Shown here: positions 16,039 through 30,198 of the stretch, in pieces | Position numbering within the stretch: position 1 is the first letter of the stretch | How the letters are laid out: the number at the start of each line of letters is the position of its first letter | From: Glycine soja | Lineage: Eukaryota > Streptophyta > Magnoliopsida > Fabales > Fabaceae | Direction: 5' to 3' | Assembly: GCF_004193775.1 (NCBI RefSeq) | Contig: NC_041002.1 | Location: 434,001 to 498,000 of the forward strand | DNA: 64,000 nucleotides | Translations under genes and position numbers: made by a program | Notes under the pieces: generated by a model | The model's input: the letters and a program-made list of their open reading frames with translations, nothing else | The model's database searches: none | What the model was told of the DNA's origin: nothing

Positions 16039-17965
16039 TTTTACTGGACAAAAATTATTTTTTTTTAATTCGTGAAAATCAAAGAGATAATGCGAGAAAA
16101 TTTACCGTAACTCACGTTTAAAAGACCAGAAGCATTATTGTTGATATTATTATTATTATTATTATTATTTCTCCTACTTAATCAATTTATTTATATTTCT
16201 CTTTTGTTTTTTTTTCAAATGGTTATTTAGACTGGCCATTTTGATAAATTCTTTATTCGGGTGCATGACAGCGAACCCGAAATTCGATCATATCCTAGGA
16301 AAGCATATAGTACTGTGTAAAGCTGATTCAACTTAAGCGTATCTATCCTTGTTTGCTTGCTTTAATTACTTAAGCAAGTTCCCTTAGGAATATCCTTTTT
16401 GTATCAGTATGATTATTAAAGTGAATTACCAATAATAATGAAGCAAATCTTTGTCATTAAATTATTAATCCTTTGACTCAGTACTACCAGTTTCTTTTAA
16501 TATATATCATTGACTCAGAGTTGGAGTTTTTGAAGTACGTATAATTAACATCTACAGCTAGCAAAAGACCAAAACCTCTAGCTAGTTTTTAGCTTCATGA
16601 CAAGGTTGGAATAATATTTAAGCAATAAACTCCTCACTTAACTTCTGGTTTCAAAGTTGATACGTGTTATCATGGTCTTTTCATGCTTAATTGGGTAATC
16701 TGACTTGATTAATTAAGACACAATTAATTATAGCATTAGTACTACTTTGCTTTCTGGTTTTTAGTGTCGGGTTTGTAATGTTCTTAAACAGGGAATGGCC
16801 CACCACGTGATATTCCTTCTGATTGAGATCACACGTACTACGTTCAGGGTAGATATATTGACTAATAAGATGGTTCCATTATATTAATATGTAGCCCCTT
16901 AGCCTCACCACCAAACTTAGAGCCCACGATAAGTTTCATATATAGTTTAATACACTAGTTTTTTTTTTTAACCAGTGCCATGCAAGGACTATATGGAGAC
17001 TTTATACACTAATAAAAAATAGATTAAAAGATAGTTTTGTTGTTTCTATTTTTTCAAATTTGTAATTTTAGGTCTTGTTTGGGATAATTTTCTGCTTCTA
17101 ATTTTGAAATTATTAAAAACTAAATTCACAGTTATTTTTTTAAAGTTTAAATAAATTAGTCCTTTACTAGATATATTATCTGAAACGGAAACTATAAACA
17201 AAATAATGATTGATGAAATTAAGCAAATGGCAAAACTACCCCCTTCGAACAACATCACTACTGCATCCACTTGCGTCTTCGCTGGGCACTGATCCCATAG
17301 ACGATGCTGACCCCAAGAAGCTACCATTGCTCACTAATAAACTGCATTACAAAATGAGAATTTCTATTTCTATTATGAGATTTAGGTATTCCTTCCTACA
17401 ACAATTTACAATGATCTCATTAAGATTTAAACTTATGACTTCATATATATATATATATATATTCATCTTCATCATTAGACCGACTTTAGTAGATTATTCA
17501 ACTTTAATGTTACGAATACAGTTTGATACACATTACAAATGTACTCACTAATTTCGTTTAAGCCTTTATTTAGTATTAATAAAAATAGAAGAAAAAGAAA
17601 AGGAAAGAAAAGAAGAGAAAGATGAGGTCTTCCTTCGTTTGGTTCTTTAGTTAGAAAGGAATAAGAGAATAACATTTTAAATTAAAAGGACAAAAATATC
17701 TTTAATGTAGCATACATCATTCGTCATGCATCCATCTAAATAAGTAAAAAAAAAAAAAACTAAATATAAGGAAGGGAGGAGTGCAATGGAATGGAATGGG
17801 TTGTTGGTAACAATAACAATATCTGAGGGATGGTTTGGTAATTTTGGTATGTCTTGCAACCAAACATAATAACAAAGCAACCAACATAAGAAGAGAAGAG
17901 ACAGGGGAGGAGGCACTTGAAGGTCAACCATCGACCACCCTTTCCTTTTAATTCTTCCCACAAAC
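16039..17965. other. Intergenic DNA between ACC synthase and phospholipase A2
   Basis: ACS 3' UTR, an ATT microsatellite (about 16145-16170), an AT microsatellite (about 17440-17462) and the phospholipase A2 promoter. I see no coding gene. Confidence 0.5.
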
Positions 17966-19938
17966 ATGTCACGCGCCGCTGCTTCATTCGGAATTCTCCT
18001 CTGTCTGTTCCTTGCCGCCGCCGCCGTCGTCAACTGCTCCGATCAGGCAAACTGCAGCACCACATGCATTGCGGAGCAATGCGACAGTAAGATATTCTAT
18101 TAATTAATTTAATTAATTTTCTTATCTACAAATATTAATTGATAATTTATTAGTTTTTGTTAGAAAAAGGGATGAAACCTGCGACTTTTTCATCTTTCTT
18201 AATCATTCAGCCAACCTTATATCTTTGAATTAATTTAATTAGTTGAGTTGATGGTAAGGTAGCAAAGATTGATTGAATTAATATGTGTTTTTGATTAAAA
18301 TTAAATCAGCTATTGGAATCAAATATGGCAAGTATTGCGGGGTGGGGTACTGGGGTTGTGCTGGCGAGAAACCATGCGATGATCTTGATGCTTGCTGCAT
18401 GGCCCATGACGACTGCGTTGACAAATTCGGTATTTTTCCCAAACCCATTTTACACATCAAATTTATTTGTATTTCCTCATTGTTTGGTTTATGTTATTGA
18501 ATTCTCTAGTGCTTGTGTTTATGTCTTTTGATGAGTCTAAATTTCTTTTATTCTTTGGTTCATCTTGTGTTGAATTGAATCAATTTATGTAAATTGTTCC
18601 AATGGCCGGGAAACCAATTGTCGGTGTGTAATGGGGATACTTGAAAGAGCTTGTTGGGTATCCCACACGAAAAAAAAAAAAAAAAACCCTCATGTTCTTT
18701 TTACTTTTAGATGGAATATATGGCTCGCTGATTTAAATTTGTTGTAGTTGTTATTGAAGTTGCAAGCATCGGTCCCTTTATTTCCTTAATTGACCAAAAA
18801 GTGATGATACATATACAACCATATTTTGTATACACTTAACAAGTACTTTTTCATTTCTCTCTATCTCTATTACTTATAAAACTTACACTTTTTTCACTTT
18901 ATCTTTCTCTTACTAGGTATACCATCACTTGTTTACTAAATCTGTACTCAACTATTTGTTTTCATAAAAAGTCATACATTTTAATTATTTTTTGTAGTGT
19001 TTCAATTTCCATTGTGTTTTGCTAAAAGGGATCAAAGGGAATGTCTTCCTTTTACATTATTGAGGATTAAGGTGGTATTTAAATAAGTTTTTCCACAAAC
19101 ATTTATAAAAAAATAACAAGAAGAAAAATCAAACAAATTTCTCCCACAAACTAAAATTAATTTATGCGTAAGTTAAAACTAATTTTTTTTGAATAAGTTA
19201 TATGATTTTAGCTTTTTCAAAAAAACTAATTTTAAAATTGGTTTCCCATTGGAACAATTATCTAGAGACATGCCCTTTGATTTAAAAAAAATACAAAATC
19301 AAAAGTTAGAGTGAGCAACATTTTAATTTTAAGGATCAAAACAGAGATTAATTACTCAAGAAATATACACGTACTGTGGAAGCTGAAAGTTTAATTATTA
19401 TGTCAGAAAATCTATGAATGAAAAGGCCATCCATTACTAGTAAGGCAGTAAATGTGTTATGTGGAAACGCCCATCCGGTCAAAATTATCAATTTCTACAT
19501 ATTTTCTTTTGAGAAAAAATGTTATATACTAAGTTTTATATAATTATTTAATTATAATACATTATATATGATAAGTTTATTAACTTTTAAAATAATTATC
19601 TTAAAATAATTCAAATAATAATTTATAATTAAATAATATTATGAAATTATTTTATATTATTAGTGCATATGCATTAAATTCTTTTCTATTAGCTTGTTTT
19701 GTTTCTCTTGAGAAGATTGCTTAAGAGTTAGACTAACCAAATTTGGATTTACGTACATGCAGGAATGACTCATGTGAAATGTCATAAGAAATTAAAGAAT
19801 TGCCTAACCAGGGAACTGAAATCTGGTAAGGTTGGATTTTCCAAGGAGTGTCCCTACAGCAGAGCTGCACCTACGATGATAAGAGGCATGGACTTGGCCA
19901 TCTTGCTAAGCCAATTGGGTGACTCCGTTCCTCATTAA
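17966..19938 (+). CDS. PLA2: Secretory phospholipase A2 (plant sPLA2)
   Basis: Small Ca2+-dependent enzyme of the secretory pathway that cleaves the sn-2 acyl chain of phospholipids, releasing lysophospholipid and free fatty acid. Exons 17966-18086, 18310-18429 and 19763-19938 give 138 aa. An N-terminal hydrophobic, Ala-rich signal peptide (about 1-23) precedes a mature part with 12 cysteines, the number expected for six disulfides. The Ca2+-binding loop YGKYCGVGYWGC (46-57) and the active-site block DACCMAHDDC with His73-Asp74 are intact. The C-terminus SVPH has no obvious KDEL-type retention signal, which would fit secretion, an alpha-type or an unclassified form. Intron 1 holds a SINE-like repeat and intron 2 (1.3 kb) a 664-bp TIR element. 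Confidence 0.95.
18123..18225 (-). repeat. SINE-like repeat, family A copy 1 (PLA2 intron 1)
   Basis: Shares the ordered blocks 'tatc-acaaatatta', 'ttagttttgttagaaaaaggga', 'aacctgcgac' and 'ccaaccttatat' with copies at 29716, 35737 and 61068. On the minus strand the 'GCAGGTTTCATC' block resembles a degenerate tRNA B box, and the T-rich left end would be the 3' tail. Confidence 0.4.
18594..19257. mobile_element. 664-bp TIR element in PLA2 intron 2
   Basis: The left end ttgttccaatgg(ccg)ggaaacc and the right end ggtttcccattggaacaa are inverted repeats of about 22 bp, with a 3-nt insertion on the left. Flanking 9-mers ttatgtaaa (18585-18593) and ttatctaga (19258-19266) agree at 7 of 9 positions, as a decayed Mutator-type target duplication would. 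No transposase frame is visible, so the element is non-autonomous. Confidence 0.55.
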
Positions 19939-20727
19939 CAAACTGAAATTAAACCCTCTTGATATGTAATCTTTACTTACTCCTTCCCCATCAACAAACT
20001 TCTCTTGATTCATTCATTTGGGAAATTAAGTTGATCTTATATATGATCCTGTGTTGGACTTGCATGGTTAATTAAACCATTGTTATTGATTTTCTATGTT
20101 CTTAACTTATTTAATTTATGATATCACAAAAGAACTCAATATCTAGTTTCTTTTGCACAACCATCTAATCATTATCATCATTATTAGAAGAAATGACAAG
20201 ATCGTTTCTTACAAAAGTGAAATTCATAGAACGATAAAAATTATAAGACTGTTATTGGTGTTATAGTTTTGGTTTCATTAATGTGGAGGATTGGAGGGGA
20301 TAGGTGAATGAGAAAGGAGTGAATGAAGCTTTATAACTTTCCTAACGTGACATGTAACTTAACGCAATTTTTATGATTAACATATATTACATATATATAC
20401 CGTTAAGGTTAAACCAGCATTAATTCACATTTAGTCACTTATGAGTCTCTTACCATATTCCAACGGTTCACATGTGGAAAACTAGTGTATTATTCATGCA
20501 AGGATGTGACATTCATATTTCAGAGTCTCTAATCTCTAGTTAGTGGTTCTGTTTTTAATTGGAGAGACGGTGACTTGCAATGATGATTCAAAGAATTTGT
20601 AACACTATTTTGCTGTGTGAAGGAAGACAAGGGCAACCTTGCCCTAGGTTATATCAATATCATCCAACTATTCTGATAAGCAACTTGTGGGTTTGGTTGT
20701 GTTAAATTAGTGACAGAGAAACGATTT
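19939..20727. other. Intergenic DNA after PLA2
   Basis: PLA2 3' UTR and AT-rich spacer; nothing recognisable. Confidence 0.5.
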
Positions 20728-21093
20728 ATTTATATTTGACTTAATTGCATCTTTTTTACCCTCAACAAATTAAATTAGTATATTTTATTTTTAATTTTAA
20801 AAAAAATTATGAATTTTACTCCTGATTATTTATCTATTAATAAGCATACAAGTTTGAAGTAAAATTTGTTAAAAATATTTAAAATTAAGAATAAATTAGC
20901 TCAAAAATAAAAAATTGGATAAAAAAATAAAAAATTGAGGATAAAAAGTGAAATTATATTAAGAGTAAAATAAAATTTACAAATTCTTTAAAAGTTAAGA
21001 ATAAAATGCGTTAAATTCAATTTTTAAATATAAAATTCACAAAAAAAAATTAAAAAGTTGAAAATAGAAAGTGCAATTAAGCATTTATATTTT
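20728..21093. mobile_element. MITE with 10-bp target site duplication
   Basis: Element 20738-21083 (346 bp) starts gacttaattgcatctttttt and ends with the inverse of gcttaattgcactttctatt. It is bordered by a perfect direct repeat atttatattt at 20728-20737 and 21084-21093. The interior is a long imperfect fold-back of 'aatttt-gaataaa' type. Perfect 9-10 bp duplications are characteristic of Mutator-like elements, but the sequence is AT-rich, so superfamily is tentative. It lies about 450 bp before the IST1-like start codon. Confidence 0.7.
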
Positions 21094-21546
21094 TTTAAAA
21101 ATTTCTTAATATATTTCATAAAGTTAAATTATTTAACATCTTAAAAATATGAAAAATAAACTTTCAATATTTACCCGTAAAAAAATATAAAAGGATTTAA
21201 AATGAATAAAGAGAAAATTTCAAGCGAGGTCCACTACAATTTCCGTGCGCCTTCCCTTATGGAATTATTCCTTGGATGGCGTAGAAGCTAGAGAAAAGGT
21301 TTCTTCGTCTCGTATTCGTTTGTCAGGTTTCGACGAAAGTTCAATTCCAATAACAATTTCTACTCGTTTTTCCCTCTTTCTTCGCCTGCAAGATCCTTTT
21401 CTCTTCTTCTTCTTCTTCTTCGGTTAATTAATTAATTAATTTGATTTTCTATTCAGCACGAAACCAAGCCTCATCATAGCTATTCTTTCTTTGATAAACA
21501 AATAAAACGAATCGTTAGTTCTTCAGTTCGTGTGTTTGCGCAAAGC

Positions 21547-24500
21547 ATGTTGCATAGAAGCTTCAAGCCCGCAAAGTGGTTCGTTTTCGATCCATCAATT
21601 TCGATTTCAATTTCTATGGCTTTGATTGAAGCCAGTGAGAGTGATACAGAAGGTTTTGTTGAATCGAATTAGTTTTTGTTTTGTTTGATGCAGCAAAACG
21701 ACATTGAAGCTCGCCGTTTCACGCATAAAGCTTTTGAAGAACAAGAGAGAAGCCCAAATAAAGCAACTCAAGAGAGAGTTGGCTCAATTGCTTGAGTCTG
21801 GTCAGGACCGAACTGCTAGAATCCGGGTAACGCATAACATCAATAACACCTTTTGTTTTTCCATCGATTTTATGTTAGATGTCACAAATGACAATTGAGA
21901 TTTTGATTTTGGTCTGTTTGGTGTTCAGGTTGAACATGTTGTCAGAGAAGAGAAGACGATGGCAGCTTATGATCTTGTTGAGATATACTGTGAACTTATC
22001 GCCGCACGCTTGCCCATGATCGAATCACAAAAGTACTTGAACCATTACTTTCTTTTTTAGCACATTTTACTTTGTTTGCTTTTTTCATTTCATTCAGCTC
22101 AACAGTCTCTATTGTTTACAAATGTGTTTGCTATTTTAGGGAGAGGGAACATAAACTTTTCTTTTTCACCTATTGTTAGGGTTTTTCAGCCAAACGTACG
22201 ATCACTTTAGGAGAAACTATTTCTTTTATACTTTTACAGAGAATATGCTAATTGTGTAGTATAGCTGAGGTGGTTCAAGTTAAAGTGTTAAACTTTGGCT
22301 TTTGATCATAGATATAGCAAAGGAAAAAGACCCTTGGGGTAAAATAACATCTCACTATTTCTGTCCTGGTAAAATATGATTTCTTATGAAAACTATAGCC
22401 TTTATATCTAGATATACTTTTACTCCATTACACAAGGTAGTTTGGAAGAATATTAAATGGTGAATTTGGTACAGATACAGTAGCAAAGCCCTGGATCAAG
22501 AATCATCCTCAACTGATTATGTAACATGCTAGTGCCTCCTTGTTAGCTTCATTCCCGATGATTTTAGGAATGACTTATGGAATTTGTGGTTTGTTGTTAA
22601 AATAATGTTTGAATTCGTATTCTATATCATTCATTCATGTAAATGTTTGCAATGCCAACATGTAATGTCTTTATGTCTTTTGCTTTGACATCAATTGTGC
22701 GTGTCTATAGGGATTACCACATGTGGCTTTCTAAATCAGAAAATATTGTTCATACGGTTTACAATGTCACCTAGTGGGATAAGGTGTTGTTGTTGTTATT
22801 CATACAGTTTATAAGTTTGTTCATTGTGATTGTACCTTCTCATTGCATTGATTTCATTATCATTTCTTCTTTTTAAACTTTTTCAGAAACTGCCCCATTG
22901 ACTTGAAGGAAGCAGTTTCAAGTGTAATATTTGCATCTCCGAGATGTTCAGACCTACCAGAGCTCATGGATGTGAAGAAGCAAATCACATCTAAGTATGG
23001 AAAAGAATTTGTCTCAGCAGCTATTGAATTACGCCCTGACTGTGGTGTAAATCGCATGGCAAGTTTCTCTACCTGCTTGTAGTTGGATAGGATCATGTTA
23101 AAGCTTGTTTTTAATTCAATCTTTGTCTTTTCAGTTGGTTGAGAAATTGTCTGCCAAAGCGCCTGATGGTCCAACCAAGATAAAAATACTGGCCGCAATT
23201 GCCGAGGAGCATAATATCAAATGGGAACCCAAGTCACTTGGAGAAAATGATGTAAAGTCTTCTCAAGACTTTTTGGTAGGCCTTACTAGTTGTGGTTTTT
23301 CTTTGGTTTATTTTGATGCAAAATGTTTGTTGGATTATATTTGTTTGACATTATATGTATATGTGAAGGTTGGGCCAAGTACTTCTGAAAAGGTTGCTTA
23401 TGCTGAACCTTCTCAAATTCATGTTCCACCTGCTCATGATGAAAAGGGTCCTTCCAATTTACATGCTCCCTCACAAGTTAAACCAGTGCATCATTCATCT
23501 ACAAATTCATATGAGCAGACTGCAAGTGGTGCTGCTAGAAAGGATCAATCAACAACATCAGGCGTGTCCAATTCAGAAGTCGGATCTTCAGGTATTTTTG
23601 CGAAGATGGTGCTTACTGCTTACACCTGAATTTATGGGTTCCTGTTGTGTTGATTACCTGAATATTTGGGATTCTTTCTTACAGGAACTGGAAGTCAAGA
23701 AACGAAATTTCAAGATTCATACTCTGGAAACAATAGTTCTTTTCCTATGAATAGGCAGAATTGGAGCATGGAATTCAAGGATGCGGCCTCTGCTGCGGAG
23801 GCAGCTGCAGAATCTGCCGAACGTGCTAGCATGGCTGCAAGGGCAGCTGCAGAACTTTCAAACCGTGAAAATATGACAAGGCAGTATTCAAGTGGATCAC
23901 ATAGTTCTTCTAGAAGCGGGTTGAGAGATGAAAGATCCCAAGAATACACTTTTCATGATGACAAAAATCTTTCTACAAGTCCTGTTGATGCTAGCTTCCA
24001 TAGAAGCAGTTCTGGGATGCACAATGAACAAATTACTGCTACAGAACAAGATAATCTGGTAGGACCGCCCAATGAATATTACAGGAATAGTCATGAGAAT
24101 GTGGTGAGACATGCCCAGTCAGCTTCATTGATGCCTGGCAGTGTTTTCAATGATGATAAACCATTTACCGATGGTTCTCAAATGGCTGATATATATCAGC
24201 ATAATAACTCATTTGGGCAAAAGAGTAGTGACTTACCCGAAATGAGTATAAAAACACAAGCAGGCAGAAGTGAAGAAGATTTTGTGACTGACCTATATGA
24301 TGACAGTGATTTGAATGCTGAAAACAATTATCACTTTGGAGATGCAAGGACAAATAGACAATCTAGTAAAGTTTCCTCTTCTCATTTCATTACTCCAACT
24401 GATGATCACAATGATAATTTGGACTTGGATGACTGGAATACGAGGAACAAAGCTGTGGAAGATCCTTTTGTTACTGATGAAGTAAACACTCAGAGAAACA

Positions 24501-26074
24501 ATATGGAAACAAGTTCTTATAATGATACTACTGTTGTATTTGATGATTCTGGATCAGAGGATGATGATCATAAGTTTGATGTTGATAAAAAGTACAATGG
24601 TGAGGGATCTAGTTTGTTTGTCTCATCCCCTGCTAGCAAATCACAAGTTGATCCATTTGAAAATACAAATTCTTTGGCCTATGGACAAAACATTGATGAG
24701 AAAGTGACAAGTTCTGGTACACAGTCACATTTTTCTGTGGTTTCTGAAAGATTGACATCTGCAGTTTCTTCTGAAAAAGAAGACTTGCCATCTGTCACTT
24801 TTGATGATTCAGATGACCCAGGTTCAGATAGTGACATGAATTTTGTCAACAAGTCTAAGGTTTCTGGGCTCTCTGATTATGGAAAGTTTTTCCTTGATCC
24901 GATTGCAAGCCATGGGGTTCCAGGGTCCTCATCAAGAAATGAGAAAAATGTGGGCACTGACAGAAAGTCTTGGTTGTCACCTTTGTCAGTTGATTCAGAT
25001 ACTGTGGAAGAGCATTTTGAGAGAAGGGTAGACACCACTACTGTGTCAGAAAAGAATTTGGGTTATGATGACTTGCCAGCCAGTCAGCCACCTACAAAGG
25101 AAAGAAGCTCTATATTGGGTTTGGATCTCGAGGCAAACAATGATACTGAAACTCTGGAGGAATATCATAAAGAGAGTGGCAAGGAATTAAGCTATGGTAC
25201 CTTGAAGGGCGGTCTTCGCAATAAAGGCTTCAAGCGACCACCTTATATTAAGAATACACTGGATGATGTTTCATCTTCATTGGGGGACACTTCAGTCCAG
25301 AATGAAGGATCTTTGCCTACAGCAAGGACTTCAATTGGTTCTGATGCTCGTGTTCAGGACAAGTACACGAGGGAAGTGAGCAGAGGAAACAGGAATGTGG
25401 GCCTGGGAGCGCACAAAATACCTTCTGATTCTGATAGTTACCGTGTGGTTGCAAATTCACAAGAGACTCTTGCTAGTACTAATGAACCTCGCATTCAAAA
25501 AGAGCAGAGGGAAGTAAAAAAGAAATCAAGCTCAAGGGCCTCTGTTACATACTTCGGTTCTGATAATAGTGATTCTGAAGATGAACTTACTAAACAAAAT
25601 TCACCTAGTCTTGCCCGTCCTATTAGTGGAATATCTCGAAGGACATCAGCTTCTTCTAAAGCTGCTACAGGTTTAAGCTCAAGAGATGCTCCTTTATCCA
25701 AGGCTTCTGTGACTTCTGCTGCAACACTTGGATGGAAATCTTCAAGGACTTCTTATGAGAGTAATAATCAAAATGCTTCAACCATAATGAAGAGCTCTGA
25801 AAATGGGACAGGATCTAAGCCTGGATCAGCCAAAAACAAAGCATCCGAGCAAATTTCAGAACCTAATAGATCCTTGGATGGGGAAATTTCGAAATCATCT
25901 GCAAGGGTGCAACCTTTCAGTTCTCCTAAAACAGTGATACAAGATAATGAAGAGGCCCAAGAGGTTGATGGAGATACTTCCTCTAAGCAGAAGGTTGGGC
26001 ACGTTCATCCAAAGTTACCCGACTATGATTCTTTTGCTGCCCACTTCCTGTCTCTTAAGAAGGGTCGTCAATAA
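21547..26074 (+). CDS. IST1-like protein (ESCRT-III associated), long form
   Basis: IST1 proteins bind ESCRT-III subunits and recruit or regulate the ATPase SKD1/VPS4 and LIP5 on endosomes (family knowledge). Exons 21547-21578, 21694-21826, 21929-22032, 22887-23058, 23135-23275, 23369-23591 and 23685-26074 give 1064 aa. Residues 1-194 form the Ist1 domain: MLHRSFKPAKCKTTLKLA, RIKLLKNKREAQIKQLK, RIRVEHVVREE, YCELIAARL, and LVEKLSAKAPDGPTKIKIL. The rest, mostly exon 7, is a Ser/Asp/Asn-rich, probably disordered region. The C-terminus PDYDSFAAHFLSLKK fits a MIT-interacting (MIM1-like) helix. Intron 4 has a GC donor (ATG|GCAAGT). Intron 5 (93 nt) has no in-frame stop and may be retained. The start ATG follows a CTT-rich leader (about 21400-21421). 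Confidence 0.92.
23059..23134 (+). other. GC-AG intron 4 of the IST1-like gene
   Basis: The exon ends in ATG at 23058 and is followed by GCAAGT, a donor with GC in place of GT but otherwise consensus; the acceptor is TTTTCAG at 23128-23134. Joining restores the conserved GVNRMLVEKLS. Using the nearby GT (GCAA|GT) would shift the frame to an early stop. Confidence 0.8.
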
Positions 26075-28130
26075 ATTTCACTTGCTTCCACCTAGCAACA
26101 TAGCTACTCGTACATAGTCTTTGATGGTTTATCTTTCTTCTGCAGCCTCCTGTATTATGTTACATATAGATGCGTGATTTCAGATTCGAAGCATTTGAGG
26201 AATAAGGATGGGACTTATGTTTTTTTCTTTTTTTTGTAAACTGAGTCAGGGTGTATAGGTTTTACTATCTCATTTTTGGTACATCTCTATTTGAGGACTA
26301 TTGCACATAGTTGAATGTTTCACTGTAAATATTCACCGAATGCATTGTATGTTCATTCCACTCAGCTGATTAATGTTACATTCTTTCATACACTCCTGCT
26401 CAGTAACTTCATATTCATTTCGTACACTAAATTAGTTTTATGCTAGTAGGATTGTTTCTTTGGGGAGCCATGCCAGAAGTTCAACCCACATGATAGTCAT
26501 ATTCATGTCGTGATTTTACAACCCAAGAGCTACTAGTGCAAGTAGAGATTACATGTCTATGCAACAACCCAAATTTGACCAAGTGCGGTGTAAAGTGGCA
26601 TGTCATGTTATAAACATGACGTGTGTTTAGGTTTTTTTTTTTTTTTCCCCAGTATCGTGAGAAAGCTTTGAAAGAAGAGATTATGTCTTAAAGATGTTTC
26701 TAACATGCATCTAAACTAATGTAGTTAAAACTGAGTAAGGATAAATATTTTAATATGAGGGATAATCATTCAGAAAAGCTGGTCGGACTTATCATTAGTA
26801 AAAAATTCTACGTAATTTACATAAAAGAATACAATAAATGTAGAGCTTTTGACTTTTTGTTTTGCTTTTAAGAAATAATAAAGTATTACTAGTAAGTAAT
26901 AATTTTAAAGTTAATAAATTAAATTGGTCAATTTAACTTGACTTTCACTAATACAAGGAGTCCGACCTTGATTAATTTTAAGACGGAAGTATAATAAAAT
27001 AAGTGTCTAATTCTAGCTAGTTTGGTCAGATCTCATTATTCTGATTTTTTTTTGTTACAAACGAGAAAAGAAATTTATTCTGAATATTTGACGCAGGGTT
27101 AAGAACAGGTTTAAAATCTGGATTACGATTGCCGTTTTCAAAGGATAAGTTCATACTGTTTCTCATGTGATTTCTTATTAAGCATTTTTTGTTACGGTGC
27201 AAAATATTATATTGTAATTCTCGTAAATGACACATACCTCGTAAATAGACACATACCTCGTAAATAACAGTTTCCTGATTAAAAAGACAAAACATGTTAG
27301 GATAAAAATTTTAAATTTTTATATTATCCAATAATAAAAAAACCATTGTTAATATAATTTTAAAATAATTATTATAAAATCAATAAATTAATCATATTTC
27401 TTCCTTTCCGTTATAATTATTGTATAAGAAAAAAAATTATTCTAAAATAATTATTATTTTAATTTTTCAATATAAAATTAATTAAATTTTTTCATTTATA
27501 ATTCTTATAATATTAATAGTGAACATAAAATCTATAAATAAATTAATGATAATATAAAATTAATTTTATAAAATTATTAATCTCTTTTATTTATTTATTA
27601 CTTTTTCTTAATTTATATAAAATAACCTAAGATAATTATTATTTAAAAAAATACATAATAATTTATAATTAAATAATTATACATATTCTATTTAGTCAAT
27701 AAACTAATTTGGTGAACTGTGTCACGCACGAACGTATTTATATGAATTTACAATTATATATAAATTCTGAAGTATGAAAGACCTCAGTAGTCAGTGGAGG
27801 CAAGTGGACACATATCTTTGTCCCAACAATTATTTTTGTTTCAGTTTCTGATAATATATAATATAAATGTGAAACTATTCTATGTAGTATAATAAATTTG
27901 TTGAATTATATAATAATTATTTAAAAATCATGGTTATTGTAATTTTTAATTAGTTGATGGTGACAGTCAACATATATCTAATGGCTTGCTTGTTGTGAAA
28001 GTGGTTTTATGACTTATAAGCCGCCTCGTTTGACAGCTAAAAGAATAGTAGTATTTGACCAAAGTTCTCTCATTCATTACTACATAAGAGCGGTGAAATA
28101 CAGCCATGCAATGCAGTGCTGTGAATTAAG
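26075..28130. other. Intergenic DNA, IST1-like to CCoAOMT-like
   Basis: IST1-like 3' UTR (to about 26400), then AT-rich spacer and the promoter region of the methyltransferase. A near-tandem 'cacatacctcgtaaat' duplication lies at about 27229-27262. No gene seen. Confidence 0.5.
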
Positions 28131-28232
28131 CTTCAATCACATACTTCTTCTCCTAGATCTAGAACTTGTTGTGAACTGAACAACATATATATTCTAAGCT
28201 CTTTGAACTTATCCTTCATTGATCAGATTCAG

Positions 28233-28503
28233 GTATATCTCTCTTCCAACCCAGCAATTCTTTTTCAGGTCCATACAAAAAATAGAAGTCATCCATCCTT
28301 ACCAAAAATGATTTCTGATTTTATATTTTAAAGTCTCTTTCTTTCAATATTTTGTTAACAAAGAAAGCAAAATTACCATAACACAACTATTATTTTTCAA
28401 TAGTGGTGGAAAAAACGCAGTGCAGTAGCATATGTGCTTTCTTGACAAGAACAGAACTTGTAGGGTAGAATTAATGAACATGACTTTCTAACATGTCATG
28501 TAG
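28233..28503 (+). other. Probable 5' UTR intron of the CCoAOMT-like gene
   Basis: The donor CAG|GTATAT at 28233 and acceptor ATGTAG at 28498-28503 would leave a short leader exon spliced 62 nt before the start ATG. Supported by signals only. Confidence 0.45.
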
Positions 28504-28565
28504 GATCTTTTGTCTCTTACCCTTTGAAGGACCCTGCCCCTTATAGTGTTGTTGATTTCAGAGAA

Positions 28566-30198
<1,633 letters not shown>

